NCBI GenBank assembly: GCA_949282305.1
Contig: CASDPB010000121.1
Location: 1 to 64,000 of the forward strand
Source: an uncultured Lentisphaeria bacterium
GTDB lineage: Bacteria; Verrucomicrobiota; Lentisphaeria; Victivallales; UBA1829
Length of the DNA stretch: 64,000 nt
Direction: 5' to 3'
Shown here: positions 19,901 to 28,873 of the stretch, in pieces
Layout of the letters: each line of letters begins with the position of its first letter
How positions within the stretch are numbered: position 1 is the stretch's first letter
The notes under the pieces: generated by a model
Seen by the model: only the letters and a program-made list of their open reading frames with translations
The model's database searches: none
What the model was told of the DNA's origin: nothing
Translations under genes and position numbers: made by a program

Positions 19901-20773
19901 GAAAACCAGAATGTCGCCGCGTTCGTCCAGTTCCGTCAGGAATTCCACGCCGCGCGTCACGCTTTCCGGCAGTTCTTCGTCCTCCTCCGGTTCGAGGAAA
20001 CAGTCTTCAACGGGGAACATGCGCCCTTCGACTTCGATGACCGGAGCGTTGGAGAAGAAATCGGAGATGCGTTCCGCGTCCAGTGTGGCGGATGAGATGA
20101 TGATCCGCAGGTCTTTCCGGCGCGCAAGCAGAAGTTTCATGTAACCGAGCAGAAAGTCGATATTCAGCGAGCGTTCATGGACTTCGTCGAGGATGATGCA
20201 GTCATACTGGAGCAGATCTGGATCGTCGCGCGTTTCGGCAAGCAGGATGCCGTCCGTCATGAACTTGATGACCGTTTTGCGGTCGGTATGGTCATCGAAC
20301 CGGACTTTGTAACCGACTTCTCCGCCGCATTGGCAGCCGGTTTCGCCTGCCACGCGCCGCGCCAGCGCGGATGCCGCAATCCGGCGCGGCTGGGTGCAGC
20401 CGATGCGTCCGGTGCGTCCGAATCCGTTTCTGAGCGCAATCTTCGGAAGCTGGGTCGTTTTGCCCGATCCCGTGGAACCGCAGACAATCACCGTCTGATG
20501 CTGTTTCAGGGCTTCGGAGATTTCCTCTGTCTTTGCGGAGATCGGCAGTTCTTCCGGGAATTCACAGGTCAGGGAGTCTGCAAAACGGTGCAGGGAGTGC
20601 CCCGAAAGATTTTGCAGATAGTTCAGAAACGAACTCAATGCGGCGGTGTCTTTCGAGTGCGCAAACGCACGCATCCGCCGTCCGAGTCTCGCCTGGTCGC
20701 GGATAAGAAGCGATGGAAAAATTTCCTGTATTTTACGGAAAATCGTTTCCGGGGTGTCAGAATCAGTTTTCAT
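16901..20773 (-). CDS. hrpA: ATP-dependent RNA helicase HrpA
   Basis: 1290 residues, the length of HrpA. The helicase core has Walker A at 99-107 (GSTGSGKTTQ), TQPRRIAASALARRVA (Ia), DEVH at 196-199 instead of the usual DEAH, SATLDAERISDFF (III), LVFLPGEREIRD (IV) and the QRRGRCGRLRDGVCVHLYSE arginine-finger region (VI). Then come the HA2/ratchet and OB-fold domains and the long C-terminal DUF3418 region special to bacterial HrpA. Known roles include resolving stalled or collided ribosomes. It stands alone, convergent with the GNAT operon and tandem with the AraC gene. The DEVH variant is the only oddity. Confidence 0.93.
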   Translation of the reverse strand: MKTDSDTPETIFRKIQEIFPSLLIRDQARLGRRMRAFAHSKDTAALSSFLNYLQNLSGHSLHRFADSLTCEFPEELPISAKTEEISEALKQHQTVIVCGSTGSGKTTQLPKIALRNGFGRTGRIGCTQPRRIAASALARRVAGETGCQCGGEVGYKVRFDDHTDRKTVIKFMTDGILLAETRDDPDLLQYDCIILDEVHERSLNIDFLLGYMKLLLARRKDLRIIISSATLDAERISDFFSNAPVIEVEGRMFPVEDCFLEPEEDEELPESVTRGVEFLTELDERGDILVFLPGEREIRDCAEVLSGRSFKHTEILPLFGRLSSGEQQKVFSPGSMRRIILATNVAETSLTIPGIRFVVDSGLVRLSRYNPRTRIQELRVEPVSQASARQRRGRCGRLRDGVCVHLYSEEALSGYSEFTPPEIQRSSLAGVILQMAALRLPPLDRFPLVDPPAPIQIREGMQMLNDLLAIDERGRLTECGWKLAEIPLDPHLAKMLMSANRHKVLPEMLVIAAFLSIADPRERPFEHAKAADDAHRKFDCDDSDFIGILKLYDAVEKTLAERGSNQALKRFAQKNYINYRRLREWRNLVEDLKDICRESRWNFERRIDLERLSPDAVHKALMSALPRQLGMFDKESKLFSDMKGKKFTLFPGSALAKRKNPSQWVLFFALVETSRVFARGNAVIRPEWLEQVAPHICSVSYDHIHWDESSGFVYARERITAGQLLIHPGRRCHYAKVRPAEARAVFIREGLVSGLANLRGTWLEEYNYLLNELKSLEIKMRRPDSIVDSEAIYRHFDEVLPPGLHSVNAVKLDWQKNHRDYAPKAEEIMLIPYEELHEEDYPDFITSAGQRFKLRYQFDPGEEEDGIFLEVREDNLNLLDPYLTDYLVPGYLAQKAGFLLRSLPKSLRRNYLPLDAAVEGFMDDYRAGKIFTGQSFPEAFADYLNGNYEEQIGVESLESIELPEYLQMKLVILDSGGRVVKVHRGMPDGFVKDSKVSHAVPAAKRWFLTGFHDWPGTETMPLEVRLSEETGVSACPALVDEGETLGRALFLKESEAKEHHRRALLKLWRMRLPQILKPLRNMMNASHQMELSFFLKYRDWKEDAIDNAAEKALGADLWEIRSEEEFNLRLEQSRDHAAAIITDLMDELERVFRAYGELAPLLRKLDEESETYEDIEEELRFFFRPGFLKTQEIFERCARYLKALNIRIQRAIASPQKDLTKGEIIAPYIRKFRMALEMVESFENSDDLRAYCLLLEEARIAAYAPEMRPLVKCGETVLKDRWDSLRFTRD

Positions 20774-20853
20774 AGCCTGTCAATATAGCACGGGAAAGCC
20801 CGTAAGAAAAGTCCGCTGAAGACTTTTTGCCCGATAAAGACGGATGCGGTCTG

Positions 20854-21648
20854 TTATTCCGTGTTGACGTATTCCTGCATTTTCAGTTTCCGGTAGGCTC
20901 CGGGCGACATTGCATAACAGCGGAAAAAGCGGCGGCGGAAATAAGCCGGATCATTGAATCCGACTTCATCGGCGATTTGCGCGACATTCAGGGAGCTGGT
21001 CCGAAGCAGTCCCGCCGCGTGATGAGCCCGGATCCGGTTCAGGGCGTCCGTGATGGATTCATTGAAACAGCGCCGATGAAGTCTTCCCAGATAATCCGGG
21101 TTGCATTGCAGTTCCTCCGCAAGAAGGGAAGTGGAAAGAGGTTCGCGGAACCGCAGGAACAGAGCCTTCCTGAGTTGCTGCATCAGCGGCGGCAGCTCTT
21201 TGGGCATATTGCTTTCTGCGGTTTTCCGGCAGGCTTCGTGGAGAATGAGCTGCATCAGCATGTCCAGCCCCTCCTTGTCTTCCGGAGAATCTTCCTGAAG
21301 GGAGAGGAAGAGCTGAAAATATTCGCTCAGTCTTGCCGGATTCATTGCCTTGAAACACCGTGGCAGTTTTTTCAGACACTGTTCACTTTTTCTGTCTGCC
21401 GGAAGAAAATGAATCCAGAAAAAGGAGAGGTCCGGCGTATATCCGCTCCTTCCTCCATGGCGGATTCCGGGCGGAAGAAGCAGGCAGTGTTCCGCCGTGA
21501 CGTCGAAATTTTCCTCGCCGACAAACATCTCCAGTCTGCTTTTCAATACGAAGATCAGTTCCCAGTCCATGATGGTGCGCGAAATATGCTTTCCGCGGCC
21601 GCGCGAAATGAGACGACCCGCATTATTCGCTTTCAACTGAATCCGCAT
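20854..21648 (-). CDS. AraC-family transcriptional regulator
   Basis: 264 residues. The N-terminal half is a cupin-like sensor domain (VTAEHCLLLPPGIRHGG) that in this family binds a sugar. The C-terminal half has two helix-turn-helix motifs: TSLLAEELQCNPDYLGRLHR and NVAQIADEVGFNDPAYFRRR, ending with the AraC signature FFRCYAMSPGAYR. It is divergent from the GH127 gene, 228 bases away, so it most likely controls that gene in response to an arabinose-containing ligand. Confidence 0.88.
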   Translation of the reverse strand: MRIQLKANNAGRLISRGRGKHISRTIMDWELIFVLKSRLEMFVGEENFDVTAEHCLLLPPGIRHGGRSGYTPDLSFFWIHFLPADRKSEQCLKKLPRCFKAMNPARLSEYFQLFLSLQEDSPEDKEGLDMLMQLILHEACRKTAESNMPKELPPLMQQLRKALFLRFREPLSTSLLAEELQCNPDYLGRLHRRCFNESITDALNRIRAHHAAGLLRTSSLNVAQIADEVGFNDPAYFRRRFFRCYAMSPGAYRKLKMQEYVNTE

Positions 21649-21806
21649 TGAAATGACTTCCTTCTTATGTCGGTTTTATCTTCTTTCGGTACTGTATGCC
21701 GAGATTCCTTCAAGTCAATCTTTTTCAGTGGAAAATGAAAGAAGAAACAGAGAGGCGGAACATTATGAAAGTCGGAATCGTATCTGTTTTCTACTGTTCC
21801 GTCAGC

Positions 21807-21835
21807 TTGCGGATTCCGGATATTTCTGTTATAAT
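21807..21835 (+). promoter_or_regulatory. Probable promoter of the GH127 gene
   Basis: TTGCGG (21807-21812) and TATAAT (21830-21835) with a 17-base spacer, about 40 bases before the start codon, in the region shared with the AraC regulator. Confidence 0.6.
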
Positions 21836-21876
21836 ATTGCAGTGAAACGGAAGATATGTCAGAAAAGGAGCTTGCC

Positions 21877-23736
21877 ATGAGAAAAAATGACGGCATTTCG
21901 CTGAAGGAAATCAAACTGCAGGATCCTGTTTTCGCGCCAAGACAGGAAACAGGGTACCGTGTCACGATTCCAAGCTGTATCCGGCGTTGCGAGGAAACGG
22001 GGCGGCTGAAAGCATTCAGACTTCAATGGAAGAAGGGAGAGCCGGATCCCCCTCATGTATTCTGGGATTCCGATGTGGCGAAAGTTCTGGAAGGCATGGC
22101 GGAAATGCTGATGATTCATCCCGACCCCGCAATGGAAAAGGAACTGGATGAACTGGTCGGCCTGATTGTCGGAGCGCAGCAGGAAGACGGGTATCTGAAT
22201 GTTCATTTCACCGTTGTCGAGCCGGAAAAGAGATGGAGCAATCTCGGGAATCAGCACGAGCTTTACTGCGCCGGACATCTGATTGAGGCGGCGGTGGCGC
22301 ATTTTGAGGCGACGGGTTCCCGCAGGTTCCTTGACGCGATGTGCCGTTATGCGGATTATATCGCATCGGTGTTCGGCCCCGCTCCGGGGCAGAAGAGAGG
22401 TTATCCGGGGCATGAGGAAATCGAGCTCGCGCTGGTCAGGCTTTACCGTGCGGTCGGTGAGAAACGGTATCTGGAACTTGCAAAGTTCTTCATTGACGAG
22501 CGCGGCGCCGAACCCAGTTATTTTGCGGATGTGGAAAAAAGCCTGGATCGCGCCCAGCTTCCGAACCGTCAGGCTCATAAACCGGTTCGTCTGCAGGAAA
22601 AAGCCGTGGGACATGCGGTGCGTGCGGTCTATCTCTATTGCGGAATGGTGGATGTTGCCGTCGAGACACAGGACGCCGAACTGCTGAATGCCGCTGTCCG
22701 GCTGTTTGACAATGTGACACAGAGACAGATGTATATCACGGGCGGAATCGGCGCGACAAGCCACAATGAGGAGTTTACGCATGACTTCGGGCTTCCGAAC
22801 GATACGGCTTACGCGGAAAGCTGTGCCGCGATCGGGCTTGCCCTCCTGGCAAAACGTCTTCTTGACGCCACCGGAGAGTCGAAATATGCGGACGTGCTGG
22901 AGCGTGTCCTCTACAACAACGGACTGAGCGGAATCAGTCTTTCCGGAGATGAATTCTTCTATGCGAATCTGCTGGAAGTCAATGGCACCACATATGAGCA
23001 CGGAGTCACCCGGAAAAAACGGCAGAAGTGGTTCGGCTGTTCCTGCTGTCCCACGAACTACTGCCGCTTTCTGCCTCAGCTTGGGACGTTCTGCTGTTCC
23101 GTTTCGCCGGAACTTCTGCGGATTGACATTCCGGCGGCGGCAGTCGTTTCCACGGAGAATTACGAGGTGAGGATTGACGGTAAATATCCTTATGACGGCA
23201 GTCTTGCGCTTACAGTTCTGCGCGGGGGCGTCTTTGCCGTCGCGCTGAGAATCCCCGCGTGGTGCAAAGAGTATTCCGTTGAAGTGAATGGAAGCGCCGT
23301 GAACGGCGAAATGGAGTCCGGATACTGGAAAATGAAGCGTGAATGGCGGCAGGGAGACCGGATTACGGCAGTGCTGGCGATGAAACCGGAACTGATTTAC
23401 CCGCATCCGTCGATTGCCGCCGATGCCGGAAAAGCTGCGATTCAGCGAGGCCCCGTGGTTTATTGTCTGGAAAGCGTGGACAATCCCGGCATTCCGCTGC
23501 AAAGCGTGCTCCTGCCGTCCGTTCCGGATTTCAGGCTCGGCAAAGTTGACGGACTGCCGGAGGGGACAGTGGCGCTCCGCTGCAACGCAAAGATGGAGTT
23601 CAGCGGGGACGATGCGCTTTACCGCAGCACTCCTCCGCAATACCGGAACGTGGAAGTATGCGCAGTCCCGTATGCTCTCTGGCAGAATCGCGGGGAGTCC
23701 TCCATGCAGGTCTTTCTGCGGGTGTCGGAACGGTAG
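21877..23736 (+). CDS. Beta-L-arabinofuranosidase-like glycoside hydrolase, GH127 (DUF1680)
   Basis: 619 residues from the ATG at 21877, with AAAAGGAG 6 bases upstream; an ATG 21 bases earlier lacks a site. The (alpha/alpha)6-barrel family is recognised from VFWDSDVAKVLEG, QQEDGYLNVHF and HELYCAGHLIEAAVAHFEAT. Residues matching the zinc-thiolate site of the characterised enzyme HypBA1 are present: E314 and C316 in YAESCAAIG, the Cys cluster C388, C390, C391 in GCSCCPTNY, and acid/base candidates E298/E299 in SHNEEFTHD. No signal peptide is seen, so it would act in the cytoplasm on imported arabinosides. Controlled by the divergent AraC gene. Confidence 0.88.
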   Translation: MRKNDGISLKEIKLQDPVFAPRQETGYRVTIPSCIRRCEETGRLKAFRLQWKKGEPDPPHVFWDSDVAKVLEGMAEMLMIHPDPAMEKELDELVGLIVGAQQEDGYLNVHFTVVEPEKRWSNLGNQHELYCAGHLIEAAVAHFEATGSRRFLDAMCRYADYIASVFGPAPGQKRGYPGHEEIELALVRLYRAVGEKRYLELAKFFIDERGAEPSYFADVEKSLDRAQLPNRQAHKPVRLQEKAVGHAVRAVYLYCGMVDVAVETQDAELLNAAVRLFDNVTQRQMYITGGIGATSHNEEFTHDFGLPNDTAYAESCAAIGLALLAKRLLDATGESKYADVLERVLYNNGLSGISLSGDEFFYANLLEVNGTTYEHGVTRKKRQKWFGCSCCPTNYCRFLPQLGTFCCSVSPELLRIDIPAAAVVSTENYEVRIDGKYPYDGSLALTVLRGGVFAVALRIPAWCKEYSVEVNGSAVNGEMESGYWKMKREWRQGDRITAVLAMKPELIYPHPSIAADAGKAAIQRGPVVYCLESVDNPGIPLQSVLLPSVPDFRLGKVDGLPEGTVALRCNAKMEFSGDDALYRSTPPQYRNVEVCAVPYALWQNRGESSMQVFLRVSER

Positions 23737-23762
23737 GGAAACAGATTTCGGGAAGAGGAAAC

Positions 23763-23800
23763 ATGCCGCAGAGTATGTGATATGCTGTACTCTGCGGCAT
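23763..23800. terminator. 13-bp perfect hairpin after the GH127 gene
   Basis: ATGCCGCAGAGTA (23763-23775) pairs perfectly with TACTCTGCGGCAT (23788-23800) around a 12-base loop, 27 bases after the GH127 stop. There is no T tract, so it may be a terminator without U-run or an mRNA-stabilising hairpin. Confidence 0.5.
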
Positions 23801-23899
23801 TGTCCGCCGGCAGACGCAATGACGTCTCAGGAGTTCAGAACGGCTCGAATGTCCGCCGTAATCTGCGCCGGAGTTTTCATTTGCATCTCTCAAGATAAT

Positions 23900-23918
23900 C
23901 CCCGCAGCGGCTGCGGGG
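23900..23918. terminator. GC-rich 8-bp hairpin
   Basis: CCCCGCAG and CTGCGGGG around CGG, between the convergent GH127 and alpha/beta hydrolase genes. No long T run follows. It may help to terminate transcription from either side. Confidence 0.35.
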
Positions 23919-23981
23919 CAATGCTTTTCCTGAAAAGAGAAAAATCTGTGAAAGCTGTTCCATCGTTTCCGGAGGAGTGCT

Positions 23982-25076
23982 TTATTTCAGATTTTTCCGG
24001 AAAAACGCTTCGATTCTGTCGAACGGAATCGCATTTTTCCCTCCGCCGTCGTAAAGATCCGTGTGCGATGCGCCGGGAACGATCAGGAGCTCCTTGTTGT
24101 CGCGGTAGTTCGTATAGGAGGACATATCCCGGTAGGCGTCTTCGCTGAAATACCTCGAATGCGCGTTTTCTCCGTGGATAAGCAACACTGCCGAGCGGAT
24201 CTCTTTTGAGTATGCGAGAATCGGCTGGTTCAGGAACGACATTGTGCCTGTGACCGTCCATCCGTCGTTGGAGTTGCCGGATCTCCTGTGATAGCCGCGC
24301 GGTGTTTTGTAGTAATCGTAATAATCTTTCACGAATGCCGGTGCATCCGCCGGCAGCGGATCGACTACGCCGCCGCCCTGTTCGTAAAAGCCCTGCGCAT
24401 ATTCCTTTGTCCGCTGCGCATTCAGTTTTTTCCGCATTTCATAACGGTCTTTTTCGCTGTTGTTCGCGTCAAAATAACCGTTTGCGTTCACGCGGCTCAT
24501 GTTATACATGGTGACGGCGACGGTTGCTTTGATCCGCGTGTCCAGCGCGGCGGCATTCAGCGCCAAGCCGCCCCATCCGCAGATTCCGAGAATTCCGATC
24601 CGTTCAGGATCGACGTTCGGCTGAGTGGAGAGAAAGTCGACTGCGGCTTGAAAATCCTCCGTGTTGATGTCCGGCGAAGCCATCCGGCGCGGCGTGCCGC
24701 CGCTCTCGCCCGTGAATGACGGGTCGAAGGCGATGGTGAGGAACCCCCGCTCCGCCAGCGTCTGCGCGTAGAGTCCGCTACACTGTTCTTTGACTGCGCC
24801 GAACGGACCGCTTACGGCGACGGCGGCAAATCTGCCGTCTGCATTTTTCGGTTCATATACGTCTGCCGCCAGCGTGATGCCGTAACGGTTGACGAAAGTG
24901 ACTTTGCGGTGGTTCACCCTGTCGCTTTTCGGAAAGGTCTTGTCCCATTCCTGCGTGAGTTCAAGTTTCTGCGGAGTGATTTTATTGTTCATGACTGTTG
25001 TCCTTTCTGTTTGTGCCTGAAGATTGACGGCGGACAGCATTGCCGTCGCCAGTGCGAATGTTCTCGTATGGTTCAT
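23982..25076 (-). CDS. Exported alpha/beta hydrolase with Cys nucleophile
   Basis: 364 residues. The ATG at 25076 is preceded by AAGGAGG, and the first 21 residues look like a Sec signal (FALATAMLSAVNLQA), so export to the periplasm is likely. The nucleophile elbow is GICGWGG (C166), a Cys instead of the usual Ser, as in dienelactone hydrolases; the catalytic His is in PGASHTDLYDGG and the oxyanion region in VAVSGPFGAVKEQ. It shares these stretches with the gene at 29957. An internal ATG at 24992 with AAAGGA could give a cytoplasmic form. Last gene of a two-gene set with a MerR-effector-like small protein, opposite a LysR gene. Substrate unknown. Confidence 0.75.
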   Translation of the reverse strand: MNHTRTFALATAMLSAVNLQAQTERTTVMNNKITPQKLELTQEWDKTFPKSDRVNHRKVTFVNRYGITLAADVYEPKNADGRFAAVAVSGPFGAVKEQCSGLYAQTLAERGFLTIAFDPSFTGESGGTPRRMASPDINTEDFQAAVDFLSTQPNVDPERIGILGICGWGGLALNAAALDTRIKATVAVTMYNMSRVNANGYFDANNSEKDRYEMRKKLNAQRTKEYAQGFYEQGGGVVDPLPADAPAFVKDYYDYYKTPRGYHRRSGNSNDGWTVTGTMSFLNQPILAYSKEIRSAVLLIHGENAHSRYFSEDAYRDMSSYTNYRDNKELLIVPGASHTDLYDGGGKNAIPFDRIEAFFRKNLK

Positions 25077-25317
25077 TTTTCCTCCTTGATAAGTTTGCCT
25101 TCATGGAATAAAGCAGATAATCCAGACTGTCGATTTTCTGCTGACTCTCATGAAGATTTTCCAGCAGGAGCTCTCTCTGTTCTGACAGGATGCGCAGCTG
25201 TCCGCCCGTTTTTCCTGTCCGCCGCAGTTGAAGGAACTTTTCTATCTGTTCCGCATTGCATCCGGCATCCTTCAAATTCCGGAGAAGCAGAAAATCCTTT
25301 TCCTGATTTTTATTCAA
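24982..25317 (-). CDS. Small helical protein resembling a MerR effector domain without HTH
   Basis: 111 residues from a TTG start with AAAGGAGG 8 bases upstream. The stretches LLLRNLKDAGCNAEQIEKFL and LRILSEQRELLLENLHESQQ, then KIDSLDYLLYSMKAN, match the pattern of the helix after the wing and the dimerisation coiled coil of MerR regulators, but the N-terminal DNA-binding half is absent. A paralogue at 35108 aligns over its first 75 residues and also uses TTG. The last 31 codons overlap the start of the alpha/beta hydrolase (95 bases); the paralogue has no such overlap, so the original stop may have been lost. Divergent from a LysR gene. Confidence 0.65.
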   Translation of the reverse strand: MNKNQEKDFLLLRNLKDAGCNAEQIEKFLQLRRTGKTGGQLRILSEQRELLLENLHESQQKIDSLDYLLYSMKANLSRRKNEPYENIRTGDGNAVRRQSSGTNRKDNSHEQ

Positions 25318-25350
25318 CCGGACAGCCTCCTTTCTTTGTATCCTCCGCTT

Positions 25351-25434
25351 AATTTACAATGGGACCATGGAATAGCAAATACTTATTTCCAATGACTGGA
25401 TATGTTTGAAAAGCATGGCAAGGAGAGTTATATT
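25351..25434. promoter_or_regulatory. Divergent LysR-type control region, copy 1
   Basis: Contains ATAGCAAATACTTATTT (25372-25388), including a T-N11-A LysR box (TAGCAAATACTTA). On the minus strand TTGCTA (25373-25378) and TAAATT (25351-25356) form a promoter with a 16-base spacer that overlaps the box. On the plus strand TTGAAA (25406-25411) and TATATT (25429-25434) form the lysR promoter with a 17-base spacer. Copy 2 at 35439-35521 has the same 17-mer and the same TTGAAAAGCAT 34 bases further on. Confidence 0.8.
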
Positions 25435-25461
25435 ATTCTTCCAAACGACAAGGAGGTCGGA

Positions 25462-26367
25462 ATGGAACTCAGAGTTCTGCGTTATTTTCTCGCCGTCGCC
25501 CGTGAGGGCAGCATTACCGGAGCCGCACGTCAGCTGCATGTGACCCAGCCGACGCTTTCGCGTCAGATACAGGAACTGGAGGATGAACTGGGGCAGACGC
25601 TTCTGATCCGGAGCAACCACAATGCCATTCCGACTCCGGAGGGGATGCTCCTGCGCAAGCGTGCGGAGGAGATTATGGAACTGGTCGGCAAGGTGGAATC
25701 GGAATTCAGTTCGATGGGCGAAGTTGTCGCCGGAGATGTTTACATCGGCGGCGGTGAAACGGAAGCGATGAAGCTGATTGCGGGAATCATCCGGGAACTG
25801 CGGGAGGAATTTCCGGAAGTCCGGTACCATCTTTACAGCGGCAATGCCGAGGATGTGACGGAACGGCTGGATCAGGGACGGCTGGATTTCGGCATTCTGA
25901 TTCAGCCTGTTGACCTTGCGAAGTATAATTATGTCGGACTGCCTGCCAGAGATGTCTGGGGTGTGATCATGCGCAGGGACAGTCCGCTGGCGGAAAAAAC
26001 GGCTGTCACCCGCGGGGATCTGCTGAATCTGCCGCTGATCTGTTCCCGGCAGGTGCTCCGGCAGATTTCCGGCGTCAATGAATATCTGGAATGGTTCGGA
26101 GAGGATTTCGGAAAGCTGAACATTGTCGGAACCTACAACCTGATTTACAATGCCGCATTGATGGTGAATGAGGGAATCGGTTATGCGGTGACTCTCGACA
26201 AACTCGTCAATGTGACCGGTTCCGGAGATTTGTGCTTCCGCCCGTTGAAACCGAAGCTGGAGTCCGGCTTGAATATCGTCTGGAAAAAATATCAGGTGTT
26301 TTCCAGCGCAGCCGAACTTTTCCTCGAAAGAGTTCGGGAAAAGTTTGCCGGTTCCGGCGGCGGCTGA
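25462..26367 (+). CDS. LysR-family transcriptional regulator, paralogue 1
   Basis: 301 residues from the ATG at 25462 (MELRVLRYFLAVAREGS), chosen because AAGGAGG lies just before it; upstream in-frame codons have no family match. The helix-turn-helix is SITGAARQLHVTQPTLSRQI, followed by the LysR linker helix and a two-lobe effector domain with VYIGGGETEAMKLIAGII and YHLYSGNAEDVTERLDQG. Roughly 60 percent of residues match the LysR at 35553 by eye. It should control the divergent small-protein/hydrolase pair and itself through the shared intergenic box. The inducer is unknown. Confidence 0.92.
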   Translation: MELRVLRYFLAVAREGSITGAARQLHVTQPTLSRQIQELEDELGQTLLIRSNHNAIPTPEGMLLRKRAEEIMELVGKVESEFSSMGEVVAGDVYIGGGETEAMKLIAGIIRELREEFPEVRYHLYSGNAEDVTERLDQGRLDFGILIQPVDLAKYNYVGLPARDVWGVIMRRDSPLAEKTAVTRGDLLNLPLICSRQVLRQISGVNEYLEWFGEDFGKLNIVGTYNLIYNAALMVNEGIGYAVTLDKLVNVTGSGDLCFRPLKPKLESGLNIVWKKYQVFSSAAELFLERVREKFAGSGGG

Positions 26368-26389
26368 CTGCCGCTTCCGGAAGGCGGAG

Positions 26390-27676
26390 TTATGATTCCA
26401 GATCATTTTTGACCCGTTTCAGCAGCTGGGGAATATTGAGCTTCTGCGGGCATTTCGGCAGACAGGCTCCGCAGTTCACACATGCCGATGCCGGCGCACC
26501 GCGCTGAACCGGCGACATGGAGACGGTATAATCAAGCAGTGCCCGTTTTTTGTTCCGGTGCAGCAGATAGTTGTTGTAAACGTAGGCGAAGATATAGCCG
26601 ATTGCCACGTTGTGCGGACACGGAATGCACTGATAGCAGCCAGTGCAGTCGATGTGTCCCGGAGCCTGCCGATATGCCCGGATTGCCGCACCGAGTGCCT
26701 TGCGCTCGTCGGGCGTGAGCATATTCGGTTTCGCTTTCGACGCATACCGCAGATTTGCTTCAACGTCCGCCATGGCTCCCATGCCGCTGACCGCCACGCT
26801 GACTTCGGGGATGTCCCACAGATAATCAAGCGCCCATTCCGTATCCGGCTTCACGACGCCGGTCGAGCGCAGGGCTTCACGCATTGACGGCGGAAGATTT
26901 GCCAGGAATCCGGTGCGGACCGGTTTCATCACGGCGAGTCCCATGCCGTTTGCGGCGGCGTATTTCGGACCGAGACATCCCGCCTCATACTCATAGTCGA
27001 GATAATTGTGCTGAATCAGGCAGAAGTCCCAGGGCGCGGCTTCGACTACCTCCTTGAAAAGCTGGAGCCGGTCATGGAACGAGAAACCGGCGAAGCGGAT
27101 TTTTCCCTGCTCCTTGAGCTTCATGATTTTGTCGATGAGTTTGAATGGAATAACCTTTTCCTTCCATCCCCGGTGCATAATCATGTGAATGTGATAGAAG
27201 TCAATGACGTCGGTGCCGATCGTGCGGCGGGACTCGTCGAAGAGTTTCTCGAAATCCTCCGGGCGCTCCATGACCCACCAGGGCGATTTTGAGGTGATGT
27301 AGACCCGATCGCGCCAGTTTCCTTTCAGCGCTCTTCCCGCGACTGCCTCGCTCTGTCCGCCGAGGTAGACGCGCCCGGTGTCGATATAGTTCACGCCTCC
27401 TTCAATCGCCCGGTGAATCATCGCAACGCTCAGATCGGAGTTCACGGTTTTTCCGTCGGCGAGCATCGGAAGCCGGAGCAGCCCGAACCCGAGCGCGGAA
27501 ACGTTTACTCCGGTGCGCCCCATCGGACGGTACTGCATTGCCGGGTTGAAATTCAGAATCGGCTTTTTTTGCCTCACGACAGGTTTTTCTGCCGCTTCCA
27601 GAAGGGAGTCTTTGCCGAATACTGCTCCTGCGGCTGTCATCAGCGCCGCCGATTTAAGAAAGTCGCGTCTGTTCAT
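26390..27676 (-). CDS. Tat-exported aldo/keto reductase with C-terminal iron-sulfur domain
   Basis: 428 residues. The Tat signal is MNRRDFLKSAALMTAAGAVF. The aldo/keto reductase barrel (about 50-330) has YIDTGRVYLGGQSE (Asp and Tyr), ITSKSPWW (Lys) and FYHIHMIMHRG (His), the catalytic tetrad. The C-terminal ferredoxin-like part has CTGCYQCIPCPHNV and CVNCGACLPKCPQ, enough cysteines for Fe-S clusters. This AKR plus 4Fe-4S architecture is common in anaerobes but its substrates are mostly unknown. Export is unusual because AKRs normally need cytoplasmic NADPH; here the Fe-S part may take electrons from another carrier (inference). Last gene of the long LysR-controlled set, convergent with LysR 1. 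Confidence 0.85.
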   Translation of the reverse strand: MNRRDFLKSAALMTAAGAVFGKDSLLEAAEKPVVRQKKPILNFNPAMQYRPMGRTGVNVSALGFGLLRLPMLADGKTVNSDLSVAMIHRAIEGGVNYIDTGRVYLGGQSEAVAGRALKGNWRDRVYITSKSPWWVMERPEDFEKLFDESRRTIGTDVIDFYHIHMIMHRGWKEKVIPFKLIDKIMKLKEQGKIRFAGFSFHDRLQLFKEVVEAAPWDFCLIQHNYLDYEYEAGCLGPKYAAANGMGLAVMKPVRTGFLANLPPSMREALRSTGVVKPDTEWALDYLWDIPEVSVAVSGMGAMADVEANLRYASKAKPNMLTPDERKALGAAIRAYRQAPGHIDCTGCYQCIPCPHNVAIGYIFAYVYNNYLLHRNKKRALLDYTVSMSPVQRGAPASACVNCGACLPKCPQKLNIPQLLKRVKNDLES

Positions 27677-27705
27677 AACTGGAGATTCCTTTCAAATTGC
27701 GAAGA

Positions 27706-28845
<1,140 letters not shown>

Positions 28846-28873
28846 AGGCTTGTCTCCTTGTTCTTATTGGTTC

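Noticed and set aside
23827-23880. 17-codon minus-strand frame after the alpha/beta hydrolase (MKTPAQITADIRAVLNS)
   Set aside because: It reads like a protein start but stops at once and has only a weak ribosome site; too short to support as a gene, perhaps a remnant.
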